DNA from: Ignavibacteriae bacterium HGW-Ignavibacteriae-1
GTDB taxonomy: Bacteria > Bacteroidota > Ignavibacteria > Kapaibacteriales > UBA2268
DNA: 64,000 bases
Assembly: GCA_002839825.1 (NCBI GenBank)
Contig: PGYU01000001.1
Coordinates: 372,001-436,000, forward strand
Direction of reading: 5' to 3'
In this document: one piece after another, positions 63,328 to 64,000 of the stretch
Position numbering within the stretch: the first letter of the stretch is position 1
Layout: each line of letters starts with the position of its first letter
Program-made: the position numbers and the translations under genes
Notes under the pieces: generated by a model
Databases searched by the model: none
Told to the model about the DNA's origin: nothing
The model's input: only the letters and a program-made list of their open reading frames with translations

Positions 63328-64000
63328 ATGAAAACCGATAGAATAAATTTTTCTGAACTTGTTGATAAAGTGAAATCAGTCAGGCGACTTGAAAGCAGTG
63401 TGTTATTGCTTACAGGCTTGTTGAGTACGCTGATAGTTGCTTTTGCCGTGCTTTTTTTGATTACGATTGTAGAATCCATCGCTCACGGTAGCGTTATGTT
63501 CAGAACAGCGCTCGTAACAGTCTTTGTGGGTTTGACAGCTGCTGCGGCATTTTGGTATTTATTCCCGGCGTTGATGAGAGCCTTAGGAATTAGAAATAAT
63601 CCCTCGGAGTACGATATAGCCCTTAGAATCGGAGAATATTATCCCCAAGTTAAAGATAATTTGTGTAACGCAATGCAATTGGTGCCGCTCATAGACAACC
63701 CACGCGGTGCTTCGCCTGAATTGGCTTTAGCAGCGTATTCTAATGTTTCAAACATTGTAAAAGATTTAGATTTTACCGTTATAATCGATAAAAACAAGTT
63801 GAAAAGAGCAGGAATCCTGTTCTTTGCGATTGCATCTGTATTCATCGCATCGCTTACGATTTTCAGCACAACTTTGGGCGAATCCCTATTCAGAATCTCC
63901 AAATTTTCCACTTCATTTTTGCCACCTGTGCCTTTTACAATGGACATCGAACCAAAAGATGATACAATTTTAAGAAGTCAAGCAGTTGAAATCAAGGTAA
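63328..64000 (+). CDS. DUF4175-like membrane protein, 3' end cut by window
   Basis: The open frame begins at ATG 63328, 9 bp after the DUF4159 stop, and runs to the window end (224 codons visible). The N-terminal 35 residues are soluble, then two membrane helices (about 28-53 and 61-84), a soluble stretch and a third helix (about 160-180) ahead of a PPVPFTMDIEPKDDTI segment. The layout resembles the DUF4175 family, which neighbours DUF4159 in related genomes. Start confirmed by spacing; the rest of the protein is outside. Confidence 0.68.
   Translation, partial: MKTDRINFSELVDKVKSVRRLESSVLLLTGLLSTLIVAFAVLFLITIVESIAHGSVMFRTALVTVFVGLTAAAAFWYLFPALMRALGIRNNPSEYDIALRIGEYYPQVKDNLCNAMQLVPLIDNPRGASPELALAAYSNVSNIVKDLDFTVIIDKNKLKRAGILFFAIASVFIASLTIFSTTLGESLFRISKFSTSFLPPVPFTMDIEPKDDTILRSQAVEIKV

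Noticed and set aside
1-64000. tRNA, rRNA, insertion sequence, integrase or phage genes
   Set aside because: I looked for tRNA cloverleaf arms, transposase motifs and integrase motifs by eye and saw none; a tRNAscan or ISfinder run would settle this.

Overview
The window is about 64 kb of AT-rich, densely packed chromosome from a Gram-negative bacterium, with 66 protein genes recognised and no tRNA, rRNA, CRISPR array, insertion sequence or prophage seen. Three things point to the FCB group (Bacteroidota, Chlorobi, Ignavibacteria or Kapabacteria-like lineages). Six upstream regions carry a paired TTTG / TAnnTTTG promoter of the Bacteroidota type at 18-22 bp spacing. There is an exbB-exbD-exbD-tonB-PstS-like-TPR block. 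LPS genes (kdsA, lptC) sit beside a complete Rnf operon. The exact phylum is inference.

Layout: 1-2.8 kb, a thioredoxin-like protein, tag and a secreted alkaline phosphatase. 2.75-3.1 kb, a gene-free patch of palindromic and tandem repeats. 3.1-9.6 kb (minus), rnfC-D-G-E-A-apbE-rnfB-rseC, a ferredoxin:NAD ion pump with its flavin-loading enzyme. 9.9-11.3 kb, a PspC/toastrack envelope pair. 11.3-13.2 kb (minus), nuoF and nadD. 13.4-18.5 kb, a UPF0316 membrane protein, an FAD dehydrogenase and a polysaccharide export pair (OPX and Wzz-like). 18.5-24.5 kb (minus), comB-ftsK-recN-HD protein. 24.7-27.9 kb, a tight envelope-lipid operon, kdsA-lptC-tpiA-pgsA-pgpA. 28.1-30.8 kb, HU, pyrB, prmC and a STAS protein. 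30.8-36.5 kb, the ExbB/ExbD/ExbD/TonB block with a PstS-like lipoprotein and a TPR protein. 36.6-44.9 kb, yceD-rpmF-plsX-fabH-fabD-fabG-acpP-fabF-rnc-gcvPB, the classic fatty-acid cluster; rpmF is a 58-codon gene. 45-48 kb, one protein joining a metallopeptidase, a TolB-like propeller and an outer-membrane barrel. 48.2-56.5 kb (minus), a TPR lipoprotein and a 2.2-kb-residue RHS/YD-repeat protein. 56.6-64 kb, a HAD hydrolase, flavodoxin, L28, three glycosyltransferases around endonuclease III, rsmG, and the start of a DUF4159/DUF4175-like cluster cut by the window end.

Most of the window is housekeeping and envelope biology. The least ordinary items are the RHS protein with its unassigned C-terminal domain, the peptidase-propeller-barrel fusion, the repeat patch at 2.76-3.11 kb, the charged tail on RnfE, and the directly readable Bacteroidota-type promoter set, including a back-to-back divergent pair at 15.6 kb.
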